Notes: generated by a model from the sequence alone, not told the origin. Positions 36,482-45,858 are shown, numbered from the stretch's first letter. The stretch is 64,000 nucleotides of DNA from Vallitalea pronyensis (GCF_018141445.1 NZ_CP058649.1:1259001-1323000), one strand, 5' to 3'. Translations and numbers: made by a program.

Positions 36482-36997
36482 TTATACCTCCCAGCCTTCA
36501 ATACCATGTTTCTTTAATAGTTTAATCAGTTTCTTCTTTAATCGATGAACTTTTATTCTAGTATAACCCTCCGTTAACTTCATGGCTTTAGCAATATCAG
36601 CATTAGCATATTCGTATACATATTTATACTTAAACAATTGCTTCTCACTATAATTGAGCATTTTAATAACCTTTTCAAGGATGTCTCGCATGTAGTCACT
36701 ATTGGTATCCTTGACTAATATATCATCTGTAAATAATACGGTCTTATTCTTTTGCAATTTTTTTCTATAATTTAATGCCCTAGACCTGGATAGTATAGAG
36801 ACATAGTTTTTTATGCTGCTTTTATTGGCATCATAGCGATCGTATTTTTTTATAATCTCAAGCATAATATCATTAACACACTCCTCCACATCTTCTTTTG
36901 AACCAACACCTTTTAGAATATTACTGACGATAAAACAAGATAATTTTTTATGTGTATTATAAAATGTTACCTGTTCAATGGCATTTATTTTATTCAC
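36482..36997 (-). CDS. ECF-type RNA polymerase sigma factor
   Basis: About 171 residues. Region 2 is DVEECVNDIMLEIIKKYDRY followed by ISILSRSRALNYRKK-type helices; region 4 has YANADIAKAMKLTEGYTRIK with a helix-turn-helix. Both are characteristic of extracytoplasmic-function sigma factors. The start is unclear: GTG 36997 (GGAG about ten bases upstream) or TTG 37027. It pairs with the membrane gene downstream as sigma/anti-sigma. Confidence 0.85.
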   Translation of the reverse strand: MNKINAIEQVTFYNTHKKLSCFIVSNILKGVGSKEDVEECVNDIMLEIIKKYDRYDANKSSIKNYVSILSRSRALNYRKKLQKNKTVLFTDDILVKDTNSDYMRDILEKVIKMLNYSEKQLFKYKYVYEYANADIAKAMKLTEGYTRIKVHRLKKKLIKLLKKHGIEGWEV

Positions 36998-37100
36998 CCC
37001 ACTTGCATCTCCATCTCTTCCAGTCAATGAGAATAGCTATTCAATGAATAATACAATGAAAACAAAAGCATTGTTATCATATACCGTTAAAAATGTATGC

Positions 37101-37166
37101 TTATTTTGTAAGCGTATACTTTCCTAACGAAACACTTACTTCCAAGATGTGACGTAGTTCCTTTGT
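37101..37166 (+). repeat. Dispersed intergenic repeat, copy A
   Basis: It shares ACTTTCCTAAC, then CAAGATGTGACGTAG and CCTTTG, in the same order with copies at 38501 and 45141. It lies between the sigma gene and the MerR gene. Confidence 0.65.
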
Positions 37167-37259
37167 TTTATCATTATGACATAATCATTGAAAAAAATCT
37201 TAAGAGATTAAATAAAATAGTGGTATAGGTATTGGATTTAAAAAAGTTTTCATATATAC

Positions 37260-37290
37260 TTGACTGTAACCTTGGGGAATAGTGTAGCAT
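37260..37290 (+). promoter_or_regulatory. MerR-type promoter with long spacer
   Basis: TTGACT (37260-37265), 19-base spacer, TAGCAT (37285-37290) just before the MerR gene. A 19-base spacer is the mark of promoters that MerR regulators activate by DNA twisting. Autoregulation is likely. Confidence 0.6.
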
Positions 37291-37309
37291 AGCTAGTGAG
37301 GTGATTAGT

Positions 37310-38260
37310 ATGAAAATTAATGAAGTAGCAAAAAAAACAGGTCTTACAAAAAAAGCAATACGGTATTATGAAGAGAAAGAACTTATTTGTGTCAATATCA
37401 ATGAGGAAAATGGTTATAAAGTCTATTCTCAGGATAATATTGATGATCTGCAAGTGATCGCTTTTCTAAGAAACATGGATATGCCTGTCTTAACCATTAA
37501 AGAATATCTTCTTTCGCCAAATAATCGGGGTGAGATATTGAACAAGCATTTAGGTTATATTCAGCACCAAATGAATCAATTAGATGTTGTAAAAGAGATG
37601 ATTTATAAACTGATGGGTAATGAAAAACAGGATTATACTGTATTGAATGATCAATTAATGCATCGACAGCAAAATAGTTCAGATTATGTACTAAAGCAAT
37701 TGGCACATCTATTCCCTGGAATTTTTGGTAAATACATCGTCATACACTTTGGGTCATTTCTTAATGAACCCCTTGATACCAAGGAAAAACAAGCAGCATT
37801 TGAAGCTATGGTTACTTATTTAGATGAAGCAGAACCTATTGTGTTGCCAGAAGAAATACGCATGTATCTCGAAGAGATTGATACTGGGGAGCTGATTAAG
37901 CATTATACACATGTCCATGAACATCTCATAGAAATTGCACAAATGAATGCGAAAGATGCAAAGGAGAAGTTGGAAAAAGACCTTGATGGTTATAGGGATA
38001 TATGCGATGACAAAGACTATAGCAATTATTTTAAACAATTTAAACATCAAAATGAAGTATTTAGAAAAAATCTACAAGAAAATGGTTATTATGAAAAGTT
38101 CGTAGAGAATATGCGTGTTATAAGTCGTAGCTATGATGAATATATCCTTAACATGCAACGATTAGAGAAGCGATTAAATATAAGGTATGACGCCGAAGGC
38201 AGAATTTTAATGGATGATGTGGAAGATAACGAAGAAGATAACATGCTAGATCCACCGTAG
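37310..38260 (+). CDS. MerR-family transcriptional regulator
   Basis: The 316-residue protein has the MerR DNA-binding domain at residues 1-70 (MKINEVAKKTGLTKKAIRYY, then YSQDNIDDLQVIAFLRNMDM). A long coiled-coil and a large acidic C-terminal domain of more than 200 residues follow, of unrecognised type, ending DDVEDNEEDNMLD. AGGTG precedes ATG 37310. No neighbouring target operon is evident, so ligand and targets are unknown. Confidence 0.87.
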   Translation: MKINEVAKKTGLTKKAIRYYEEKELICVNINEENGYKVYSQDNIDDLQVIAFLRNMDMPVLTIKEYLLSPNNRGEILNKHLGYIQHQMNQLDVVKEMIYKLMGNEKQDYTVLNDQLMHRQQNSSDYVLKQLAHLFPGIFGKYIVIHFGSFLNEPLDTKEKQAAFEAMVTYLDEAEPIVLPEEIRMYLEEIDTGELIKHYTHVHEHLIEIAQMNAKDAKEKLEKDLDGYRDICDDKDYSNYFKQFKHQNEVFRKNLQENGYYEKFVENMRVISRSYDEYILNMQRLEKRLNIRYDAEGRILMDDVEDNEEDNMLDPP

Positions 38261-38328
38261 AATAGGAGTATTTTGGAGGGGTTAGGAGTATATGAGTATG
38301 CTTGTTGAGATTTTGTTGAGATTTGCTA

Positions 38329-38464
38329 TGGTATACTGTAGAAGTATTAAATACTAGGGATAGCAAGTTTATAAATAGTAAAATTAGAAAAGGTTATTAA
38401 AGGCGTAATAACTTGAAAAGAAGTGGGTTTATAGCTCTCGAATGATATCGAGAGCCTTTTTTTT
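38329..38464 (+). ncRNA. Candidate small RNA (promoter plus terminator, no ORF)
   Basis: An extended -10 (TG at 38329, TATACT at 38332-38337) is followed about 100 bases later by a clean intrinsic terminator, GCTCTCGA/TCGAGAGC (38434-38455) with nine T. No ORF with ribosome site lies between. It could be a small RNA of about 120 bases, or only the separate end of the MerR transcript. The -35 is not well placed. The rest of 38261-38681 holds repeat copy B and the leader of the kinase gene. Confidence 0.4.
38434..38464 (+). terminator. Intrinsic terminator upstream of the kinase gene
   Basis: 8-bp GC-rich stem GCTCTCGA/TCGAGAGC, 6-base loop, then C and a run of T. Confidence 0.88.
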
Positions 38465-38500
38465 GTTGTATAATAAAATCTTTATGCAGTATATGCATAA

Positions 38501-38566
38501 GAAGTGTTTTCATATGCATCAAGGATACTTTCTTAACAAGCAAGATGTAACGTAGCCTCTTTTGCT
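38501..38566 (+). repeat. Dispersed intergenic repeat, copy B
   Basis: It starts GAAGTGTTTTCATATGCATC, continues AAGGATACTTTCTTAACA and ends CAAGATGTAACGTAG. About 27 of the first 37 bases agree with copy C. It lacks the roughly 13-base middle part of copies A and C. Confidence 0.65.
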
Positions 38567-38681
38567 TCCTAAATCCATTTAATTCCTAGTAGGTCTTATG
38601 TAGGATATGTGCTATAATAAAAACCATGTAATACATGATAAATTTGAACTAATTCGTAAATGGCATGAAAGGGCATAGGAC

Positions 38682-41600
38682 ATGAAAGTAACGAAAAAAT
38701 TCCAAATAACAAGTTTCATTCTTTTTTTACTCATTTTCATATGTTCTTTGGCTCTATGGCATTACAATCATCAAACGGTTGATATAGAGGCAAAAAATGG
38801 AGTGTTTGATTTATCTCAATACGATTTTAATAAAGATGGTCCCATTAAATTAGATGGTGAATGGGCGTTATATAAAAATCAATTACTTACCTATAAGGAT
38901 TTTGAAGAAAATAAGCAGAAACAAGGACAGCTGCAGAAAGTGCCAGGTAGCTTTACCATTGATCAGAACAAGAAAGGTGAAAAAGGTTTTGGGTATGGGA
39001 CTTATCGGTTAAGGGTTAAAACAAACGCACGTGGTATGAAACTGGGATTTAAACTATTAACCATGTCAACATCTTATTCAATCATGATTGATGACACGGT
39101 TATAGCTACCAATGGTCAAGTGGCTACATCTAAAGCTGCTTATATAGGTGAGTATAAACCACAAACGGTTCTATTTGAGCCTAAAAATAACACCTTTGAT
39201 ATCATTGTTCAAGTGGCTAATTATACATATAATCGTATTGGTATCTGGCATAGTCTTATCATCGGTGAGTATGAGCAAGTCGTTCATCTTAGAGAGACAT
39301 CCTTTAGACGCACCATGTTTTTACTGGGTGGCATCGTCTTCATGTTGTTCTACCAGATTGGCATCTATTACTTACATCGTCATAGTAAACGGGCACACAT
39401 TTTACTGATTGTAAGTCTTATCATTATGACGATTCGTTTAATATGTACAGGTGAGTATTATATTGTTCACATTATAACTGGTATTAAGTTTCCGATGATT
39501 ATATGGTTAGAATATCTAACCATTATGTGGGGACCTGTTGTCATCACCTTGTTTAACTACGAGCTGTTTCCAAAAGAAATTTCGCGACGTGGTATTCGGT
39601 TATTGGTGGTTTTAGCCATTTTCAATACAATAACCATTACCTTTTTACCCATCCATATCTACACAAGTTTATTGGTGTTCTATGAAGCGTTGTATATCAG
39701 CACATTTATATATCTTATGATTCGTAATATAAAATCCATTCAAAAAGGCAGAAATTTCGCATGCCTTTGTGTGATTGGTCATGGGTTTGTTATTTTTACA
39801 AGTGTGGTTGATATTTTATATTTTAAACAAGTTATTCGTGTTATGGACGGTGGGATGACACCTTTTTCGGTGTTCATCATTATCGTATTGCACATGTTTA
39901 TTATCGCTAAACAGCATGAAGAATCTTACAAAGAAGTCAACCGTTTATCAAAAAATCTCATTAAGCAGGATAAGATTAAAGATGAATTTCTAGCCAACAC
40001 GTCTCACGAGATTCGAACGCCTTTACATGGCATGATCAGTTTAATGGAGCATCTTGAACATACCGGTGATAACTTAAAACATCAGCAAAAAGAAAACATC
40101 ACGTATGCCATACAGAGTGGAAGACGGTTAGCTAGTCTCGTTAATGATATATTGGACTATGCAAAGCTTAAGAATGATGACTTGAAAATTCATTTAAAGG
40201 ATGTTTCTCTAGCCAGTGCGGCTCAATATATTATTGATACTCAAAAATACCTGATTGCAAATGATGACGTTAACCTTTATCAAGAAATCGACCCATCCAT
40301 AAAAGTTCATGTAGACGAAAACCGATTTATTCAGATATTAATGAACCTCATCAGCAATGCGATTAAATTTACCACGTCAGGCTATATTCAAGTCCATGGC
40401 AAAGTCGTGGATGAGTATGTAGAAATATGCGTGGAAGATACAGGAACAGGTATACCCAGCAATAAACTTCAAAACATCTTTGAAGCCTATCAACAATTTG
40501 AAGAAAATCATACTTCATTGGGGACGGGATTAGGATTAAATATAGCTAAGAACCTTGTTGAACTCCATGGGGGTAAGATTTGGGCTGAGTCTATTATAGG
40601 AAAAGGATCAAAATTCTATTTTACAGTGTTGCGGGGCAAGAGCCCTGGATATGGTCCATATGGTCCTTATGAGGTACAAGATGAGGACATAGACCAGAGA
40701 ATCATGCATAGCGGCTATTTTAACAAAATGAAGATATACCAGAAAGATAAAAAGGATGCTATCCTCATTGTAGATGATGATTTTACGAATTTATATTCAC
40801 TAACCCATATTTTATCTGTTGCGAACTATAAACTTTTTGTTACGTCCAATTGTCAAGAAGCCATTTATGTGATTGACCACTATAACATTGACATGGCAAT
40901 TTTAGATATGATGATGGATGATATGACAGGTCTTGAGTTATGCCAATACATACGTGAAAAGTATACATTATTTCAATTACCTGTTTTATTGTTGACAGCA
41001 CAAGTGAATAGGGATGCACTTATTTACGGCTTTAAAGCAGGTACCAATGATTTTTTAACCAAGCCTTTTAGTGGAGAAGAATTAAGAGCCAGGGTGAGGA
41101 CATTAATAAAGATGAAAAAATCCGCTGAAGAAGCCATTACCAACGAAGTTGCATTTTTACAAGCTCAGATTAAACCCCATTTTATCTACAATGCCATTAA
41201 CACAATGGTATCCCTGTGTGACACAGACCCTTGTCGAGCAGGAGACTTGTTGGTAGATTTTAGTCTTTATTTAAGAAAGAGTTTTGATTTCAATAATACC
41301 AAACAATGGGTCACATTGGATAGTGAATTAGATTATGTTCAAGCATATTTAAAAATTGAACAAGCTAGATTTGAAGATAAAATATACTGTAACTACCATA
41401 TTGAAAAAGAGCATATGGGACTGATGATACCACCTCTTATCTTACAACCCTTGGTTGAAAATGCTGTGAAACATGGTATTACAAAAAAATCAGGAAAAGG
41501 ACAAATAAACATACGCACTGAGCATGAAGCCGATTATACCATCCTTTCCGTAGAAGATGATGGCATTGGTATGGATAAAGAATCCATAAACCGTGTGATT

Positions 41601-41759
41601 TTACTGCATGAAACGGGTAAAAGTGTAGGGCTTAGAAATATTCATAAGCGGCTCATGCATTACTATGGCTTGGGTTTACATATCGAAAGTGAACCGGGGA
41701 AAGGTTGTAAAGTTACCATTAAAATACCAGATCCATATATGAAGGAGGGCATCGTATGA
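38682..41759 (+). CDS. Hybrid sensor histidine kinase with two kinase modules
   Basis: This is a 1025-residue membrane protein. Order: membrane segment (about 9-27); extracellular beta domain (about 35-200, with GKLDGEWALYK-like blocks); seven-segment membrane part resembling 7TMR-DISM (about 208-415); HisKA with phospho-His 442 (NTSHEIRTPLHG); HATPase (NLISNAIKFTTSG; GTGLGLNIAKNLVELHGG); receiver domain with Asp742 (LDMMMDDMTG); then a LytS-type module, QAQIKPHFIYNAINTM with His833 and a second HATPase (LQPLVENAVKHGI; GLRNIHKRL). It overlaps the response regulator gene by four bases (ATGA). Confidence 0.9.
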   Translation: MKVTKKFQITSFILFLLIFICSLALWHYNHQTVDIEAKNGVFDLSQYDFNKDGPIKLDGEWALYKNQLLTYKDFEENKQKQGQLQKVPGSFTIDQNKKGEKGFGYGTYRLRVKTNARGMKLGFKLLTMSTSYSIMIDDTVIATNGQVATSKAAYIGEYKPQTVLFEPKNNTFDIIVQVANYTYNRIGIWHSLIIGEYEQVVHLRETSFRRTMFLLGGIVFMLFYQIGIYYLHRHSKRAHILLIVSLIIMTIRLICTGEYYIVHIITGIKFPMIIWLEYLTIMWGPVVITLFNYELFPKEISRRGIRLLVVLAIFNTITITFLPIHIYTSLLVFYEALYISTFIYLMIRNIKSIQKGRNFACLCVIGHGFVIFTSVVDILYFKQVIRVMDGGMTPFSVFIIIVLHMFIIAKQHEESYKEVNRLSKNLIKQDKIKDEFLANTSHEIRTPLHGMISLMEHLEHTGDNLKHQQKENITYAIQSGRRLASLVNDILDYAKLKNDDLKIHLKDVSLASAAQYIIDTQKYLIANDDVNLYQEIDPSIKVHVDENRFIQILMNLISNAIKFTTSGYIQVHGKVVDEYVEICVEDTGTGIPSNKLQNIFEAYQQFEENHTSLGTGLGLNIAKNLVELHGGKIWAESIIGKGSKFYFTVLRGKSPGYGPYGPYEVQDEDIDQRIMHSGYFNKMKIYQKDKKDAILIVDDDFTNLYSLTHILSVANYKLFVTSNCQEAIYVIDHYNIDMAILDMMMDDMTGLELCQYIREKYTLFQLPVLLLTAQVNRDALIYGFKAGTNDFLTKPFSGEELRARVRTLIKMKKSAEEAITNEVAFLQAQIKPHFIYNAINTMVSLCDTDPCRAGDLLVDFSLYLRKSFDFNNTKQWVTLDSELDYVQAYLKIEQARFEDKIYCNYHIEKEHMGLMIPPLILQPLVENAVKHGITKKSGKGQINIRTEHEADYTILSVEDDGIGMDKESINRVILLHETGKSVGLRNIHKRLMHYYGLGLHIESEPGKGCKVTIKIPDPYMKEGIV

Positions 41760-42622
41760 AAGCCATGATTATTGATGATGAAAAACATGCTATAACCAGA
41801 CTTGTCAAATTGTTAGAACAAATACCCACCATTACAAAAGTGGTTGCTTTTGATGACCCGCTAGATGCCCTTGGCTATTTACCGAATCATCAGCAAGATA
41901 TGATCTTTCTTGATGTGGAAATGCCAGTTCATGGGCTAGAGGTATTTGGTCGTATTATGGACATACAAACCTATGTACCTGTTATTTTTACGACTGCCTA
42001 TGACCAGTATGCAATCAAAGCCTTTGAACTCAATGCAATTGATTATTTATTGAAACCATTTCGACGAGAACGTTTACTGAAATCTGTTGAACGTGTGGAA
42101 GAATATTATAAAACACTACCAAATGAGCAGGTTAAACAGAATCATACATTACATATTGACTGTTTTAAAAGATTGTCCATGTACCATGGTGACGAAATAA
42201 TAAATCTAAACTGGCGGACAAAAAAAGCAGATGAACTGATTGCTTTTCTGGTATGTGAAGAAGGAACATTTGTATCAAAAGATAAAATTATTGATAGTCT
42301 TTGGCGGGATTTAGATAGTAAAAAGGGAATGAATAATCTCTATACAACGCTATATTATATACGACGTCAAGCCCAAAAATCCAATGTAAAAATTCCCATT
42401 GAATCTTTACGTGGAAAGATGCGATTTAATATAGAAAACATCCATGTGGATATGATTGCCTTATCCAACGTGTACACCAGCTATAAGAAAGGTGATGCAA
42501 TTAATAGGGATTATGTCAACGCCTTATATAAAGGGATGTTGTTAGAAGAACATGATTACCCTTGGGCTATCATACTTCAATCAAAATATGAGCATATCTA
42601 TCAAGAACTGATGTATGATTAA
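41756..42622 (+). CDS. Response regulator with SARP-like output domain
   Basis: The 288-residue protein has an N-terminal receiver (MIIDDEKH; FLDVEMP with phospho-Asp53; TTAYDQYAIKAF; DYLLKPF). After a linker, a winged-helix of the OmpR/SARP kind follows (TKKADELIAFLVCEEGTFV; IDSLWRD; YTTLYYIRRQAQ), with a short helical tail like the BTAD region. It is the clear partner of the hybrid kinase. Targets are unknown. Confidence 0.9.
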   Translation: MKAMIIDDEKHAITRLVKLLEQIPTITKVVAFDDPLDALGYLPNHQQDMIFLDVEMPVHGLEVFGRIMDIQTYVPVIFTTAYDQYAIKAFELNAIDYLLKPFRRERLLKSVERVEEYYKTLPNEQVKQNHTLHIDCFKRLSMYHGDEIINLNWRTKKADELIAFLVCEEGTFVSKDKIIDSLWRDLDSKKGMNNLYTTLYYIRRQAQKSNVKIPIESLRGKMRFNIENIHVDMIALSNVYTSYKKGDAINRDYVNALYKGMLLEEHDYPWAIILQSKYEHIYQELMYD

Positions 42623-42637
42623 GACACATCAGTTCTT
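42603..42637. terminator. Hairpin spanning the response regulator stop codon
   Basis: AAGAACTGATGT/ACATCAGTTCTT, 12-bp perfect arms with an 11-base loop that contains the stop codon; T-rich sequence follows. Confidence 0.65.
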
Positions 42638-42677
42638 ATGTTCATGAATAAATATAAATCTAATCAAGCCTATTTCG

Positions 42678-43322
42678 CTAGGCCATATTCTCACCCATAT
42701 AATAAAACCCTCTTGACGTATTACCGTTCATGGTTGTATACGACATTTCTTGAAAGGCGATCTGCTTAAAAGGACTTGTCAGTTCAGTTATCCACTGGAT
42801 ATGATGATGGCGCATGATAGCACCTTCCGGTAGCTGAAAGACACCATATTGGTTGAATTTGTTTTCATACATCTCGTATCGTTTCACATTTCGTTCATCG
42901 GAATTTATTAAAAAATCATTAATATATAAGATACCTTGGGGCTTCAAAACACGTTGAATTTCTGAGATAAACTGACGTTGGTCATCATCACGAATAATAC
43001 TGGTCAAGACCGCTAGTATGATAACTGCATCAAAGGTGTCCGCTTCATAAGGTAAGGTTTTGCTATCGGTGCATGCTAAATTTAGCTGAGGAAATTGTTT
43101 TTTTCCACGTTCAATCATATTCTTGGAAAAGTCAATGCCGTGTAGCTTGGTAAAGCCTTTTTCAGATAGCTCATTTAAAGTTCTGCCATAGCCACACCCA
43201 ATGTCTAAAATAGCCTCATTTTTATGAACATACTTTAAAAAAATATCAAACTGAAAAGGTGTGGTGAAGTTTTTATGATCCGCCATCTTGTTCCAATAAT
43301 CTTTTTGATAATCATAGTCCAT
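42678..43322 (-). CDS. Class I SAM-dependent methyltransferase
   Basis: The 214-residue protein has motif I LDIGCGYGRTLNELSEKG (about 41-58), GIDFSKNMIERGKKQFP (motif II), DTFDAVIILAVLTSI and RVLKPQGILYINDF. Small-molecule or quinone-type methyltransferases look like this; the substrate cannot be told. AAAAGGAG precedes the ATG. Single gene, convergent with the two-component operon. Confidence 0.85.
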   Translation of the reverse strand: MDYDYQKDYWNKMADHKNFTTPFQFDIFLKYVHKNEAILDIGCGYGRTLNELSEKGFTKLHGIDFSKNMIERGKKQFPQLNLACTDSKTLPYEADTFDAVIILAVLTSIIRDDDQRQFISEIQRVLKPQGILYINDFLINSDERNVKRYEMYENKFNQYGVFQLPEGAIMRHHHIQWITELTSPFKQIAFQEMSYTTMNGNTSRGFYYMGENMA

Positions 43323-43527
43323 TGGTATAATCTCCTTTTTACTTTTGGATAGTTTATCATATCTCAGGTCTTTTTTAAAGGATTAAAAATGGATTTTTAG
43401 AAAGATGCTTAGAATAATCAGTTATGGATAGTTGTGAAAATACATAAGGTCAAAAATGTCGAGTTATGATTTTAAAACCATGTTATAATGAATGTACTTC
43501 CGGAAGATGAATAAAGGTGGTTTGAAA

Positions 43528-45048
43528 ATGGATTATTCCCTTACAATATGGTCAGTAGCAAGTTTTGTTGAAACCAGCGTAAAAGATAAGATGGATTACA
43601 AAGATTTAGAAAAGATAGTCGGGTTTTCTTATCGGCATATTCGAGAAGTGTTTAAAGAATCCACAGGTATATCCTTAGCCAAATATATGCTCATAAGAAG
43701 GATTTCCAATACAGCTTTTGAAATTGTTCATACAAAAGAATCCCTCACTGAAATAGCTGCAAATTATCATTTTAGCAGTTATGATTCCTTTACACGAGCG
43801 TTTAAACGCATTACAGGTATGATGCCATCGAGATTTAGGAAACAATCATGTAAGGTCGGTCGAAGACGATTGTTTATGGGGATGTATGCACCGGTCATTT
43901 ATCGCGATGAGGAATATTTCATGATTTCACAACCTATACTGGAGGTAACAGATAAGATGAAAAGTGTAGAAAAGAATAACGGAACTTGTATTTTATATGG
44001 TGTTCCAAAAGTAGCTTATACTTATGAAGAGTGTACACCATTTCCAACCGTATTAAAAGCGTGCCTAAATTATATGGGCCAAACAACGGATTATGCATAT
44101 ATTATGGCAGCTACGGGAGCCGCATTTCGATTAAGATGGAACCTTAACTATTGGGATGGTGGCAATGTTGATATTATGAATGTATACAATGAGCCTTATA
44201 AAGCTTTTGAAAAAGGGTTTGCAGCGGCAGGTCGTTCATATAAGATTTTGACAAGAGATCAAGGGGATAAAGCATCCTTTATTCAGTTGATTACTTCTGA
44301 GATTGACCAAGGGAGTCCTGTTATAGCATTGGGAATCATTGGTCCACCAGAGGCTTGTGTGATTACGGGTTATCAGGATAATGGTCACAAAATCCTTGGA
44401 TGGAATTGCTTTCAGGATAATATGGAATTTAACAAAGGAGTAACCTATCATCAATGTGGGTATTTTATCTGTGATAATTGGTGGGAGAATAAGGAAACCA
44501 TAGCACTTATGGCTATAGGTGAGCAACAAGTGGAAAAAACGGGTATAAAAGAAATGGTTAAGAATGCCATTCAGATTATGACGAATAAGAAGATAACCCA
44601 TATCGACCCATTAACAAAAAATATAAGAAATGAATTAGCAGGTGGGCAAGATGCTTATGACGCCTGGGCTAATGCTATTAGTCATGAACAAGAATTTCCT
44701 CAAAATGCTATATTGCCTATGCTGATTGAACGACTTATGTGTCAAAATGATGCACAAGTCATGATTGCAGAGGGAAGGTCCTATGCAGCATGCTTCACTG
44801 AATACATAGGAAAATGCCATCCAAATCTAGCAGAAAAATGCCATCATGTAGCTGATTTGTTTCGAAAAGAAGCAAAATGTGCCATGGATATGGATGTGAT
44901 TAAAGGTGGTTTTGAACAACATGAAGAAGCAAGCAAACGATTTGCTGACTCTGAAGTTAGGAAAAAAATTGTAACACTTATTCAACAGGCAAAAGCTTAT
45001 GACTTGCAGGCACGACAAGGTCTGGAAGAAATATTAGAGATGTTATGA
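43528..45048 (+). CDS. AraC-type regulator fused to a BtrH_N/C39-like domain
   Basis: The 506-residue protein has two AraC helix-turn-helices in residues 1-105 (YKDLEKIVGFSYRHIREVFK; EIAANYHFSSYDSFTRAFKR; MMPSRFRK). A second region at about 150-340 recalls BtrH_N/DUF4872 or cysteine-peptidase C39 folds (YEECTPFPTVLKACLNYMG; GSPVIALGIIGPPEACVITG). A helical C-terminal part follows. AAAGGTGG precedes ATG 43528. The fused domain could be a sensor or an enzyme; I cannot decide. Confidence 0.75.
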   Translation: MDYSLTIWSVASFVETSVKDKMDYKDLEKIVGFSYRHIREVFKESTGISLAKYMLIRRISNTAFEIVHTKESLTEIAANYHFSSYDSFTRAFKRITGMMPSRFRKQSCKVGRRRLFMGMYAPVIYRDEEYFMISQPILEVTDKMKSVEKNNGTCILYGVPKVAYTYEECTPFPTVLKACLNYMGQTTDYAYIMAATGAAFRLRWNLNYWDGGNVDIMNVYNEPYKAFEKGFAAAGRSYKILTRDQGDKASFIQLITSEIDQGSPVIALGIIGPPEACVITGYQDNGHKILGWNCFQDNMEFNKGVTYHQCGYFICDNWWENKETIALMAIGEQQVEKTGIKEMVKNAIQIMTNKKITHIDPLTKNIRNELAGGQDAYDAWANAISHEQEFPQNAILPMLIERLMCQNDAQVMIAEGRSYAACFTEYIGKCHPNLAEKCHHVADLFRKEAKCAMDMDVIKGGFEQHEEASKRFADSEVRKKIVTLIQQAKAYDLQARQGLEEILEML

Positions 45049-45097
45049 CAAAATTATGGATGAAGTGTTGACGTATAAACAGCTTCACCTGTCATGT

Positions 45098-45130
45098 AAA
45101 AGGAGATTCTAAACAACAGAATCTCCTTTT
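45098..45130. terminator. Terminator after the AraC fusion gene
   Basis: A perfect 13-bp stem AAAAGGAGATTCT/AGAATCTCCTTTT with a 7-base loop. Confidence 0.9.
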
Positions 45131-45140
45131 TGCTCTTATA

Positions 45141-45218
45141 GAAAAGTTCTCATTTGTACGAAGGAAACTTTCCTAACAAAACAACTTGCTTAGCAAGAAC
45201 AACGTAGTCGCTTTGTAC
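45141..45218 (+). repeat. Dispersed intergenic repeat, copy C
   Basis: The longest copy. It contains CATTTGTACGAAGGAAACTT, TCCTAACAAAACAACTTGCT and GCAAGAACAACGTAG, ending CGCTTTGT. Inside is a small CTTGC/GCAAG hairpin. It lies between a terminator and the 3' end of the TetR gene. Confidence 0.65.
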
Positions 45219-45222
45219 ACTA

Positions 45223-45858
45223 TCAATGTTGTCTAAGAGAGTCCATCATCAGATGAATGGCGTGTTTGACAAATTGCTTCATATGAAGGTCATAGTGTTT
45301 TACAAAAGATTCGCCATGCTCATTAAGGGTTTTAAAAAAACCCGTCAGCATAAACATAAAGCTATAAGTGGTCTCCACACACTGTACATCTTGCTTAATG
45401 CTTCCATCAGTAATACCCCGTGTGATTGATTGTTGCACAAGGTCAACGATACGTGCTTCAATATCTGTCCAAGAACTCTCTAGGAATAATTGTGGATTTT
45501 TTTGTTTTATGAAGCTAACATGGTGGATAATATAAAATAACGAACGATGTTTCTCATAAAAGAAATAGTATTGCATGCACATGTCTTGTAATAATGTTAT
45601 ACCATTTTTGCCAGCTGTTTCCACAGATGAAAGGTACCCATATAATTTTTCGTTACCCCTTAAAGCAACAGACATATATAAATGGTCTTTCGTTGGGAAA
45701 TATTTATACACGGTGGTCTTGGTAAAAACAGCTTCTTTTGCAATTTCAGCTACTGAAGTTGCATCATACCCTTTCTCAATAAATACTTTTTCAGCAGCGG
45801 TTATGATAGCATCTCTTCGAGCTTGTTTATCAAGCTCAGCTCTTGTCATTGAAGTCAA
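45223..45858 (-). CDS. TetR-family transcriptional regulator
   Basis: The 211-residue protein has the TetR DNA-binding domain in residues 15-60 (RDAIITAAEKVFIEKGYDAT; VAEIAKEAVFTKTTVYKYFP) and a helical ligand domain. The TTG at 45858 is the likely start because GGGAGG lies eight bases upstream; ATG 45849 is the alternative. It is divergent from a membrane gene and an MBL hydrolase, with an operator in between. Confidence 0.9.
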   Translation of the reverse strand: MTSMTRAELDKQARRDAIITAAEKVFIEKGYDATSVAEIAKEAVFTKTTVYKYFPTKDHLYMSVALRGNEKLYGYLSSVETAGKNGITLLQDMCMQYYFFYEKHRSLFYIIHHVSFIKQKNPQLFLESSWTDIEARIVDLVQQSITRGITDGSIKQDVQCVETTYSFMFMLTGFFKTLNEHGESFVKHYDLHMKQFVKHAIHLMMDSLRQH

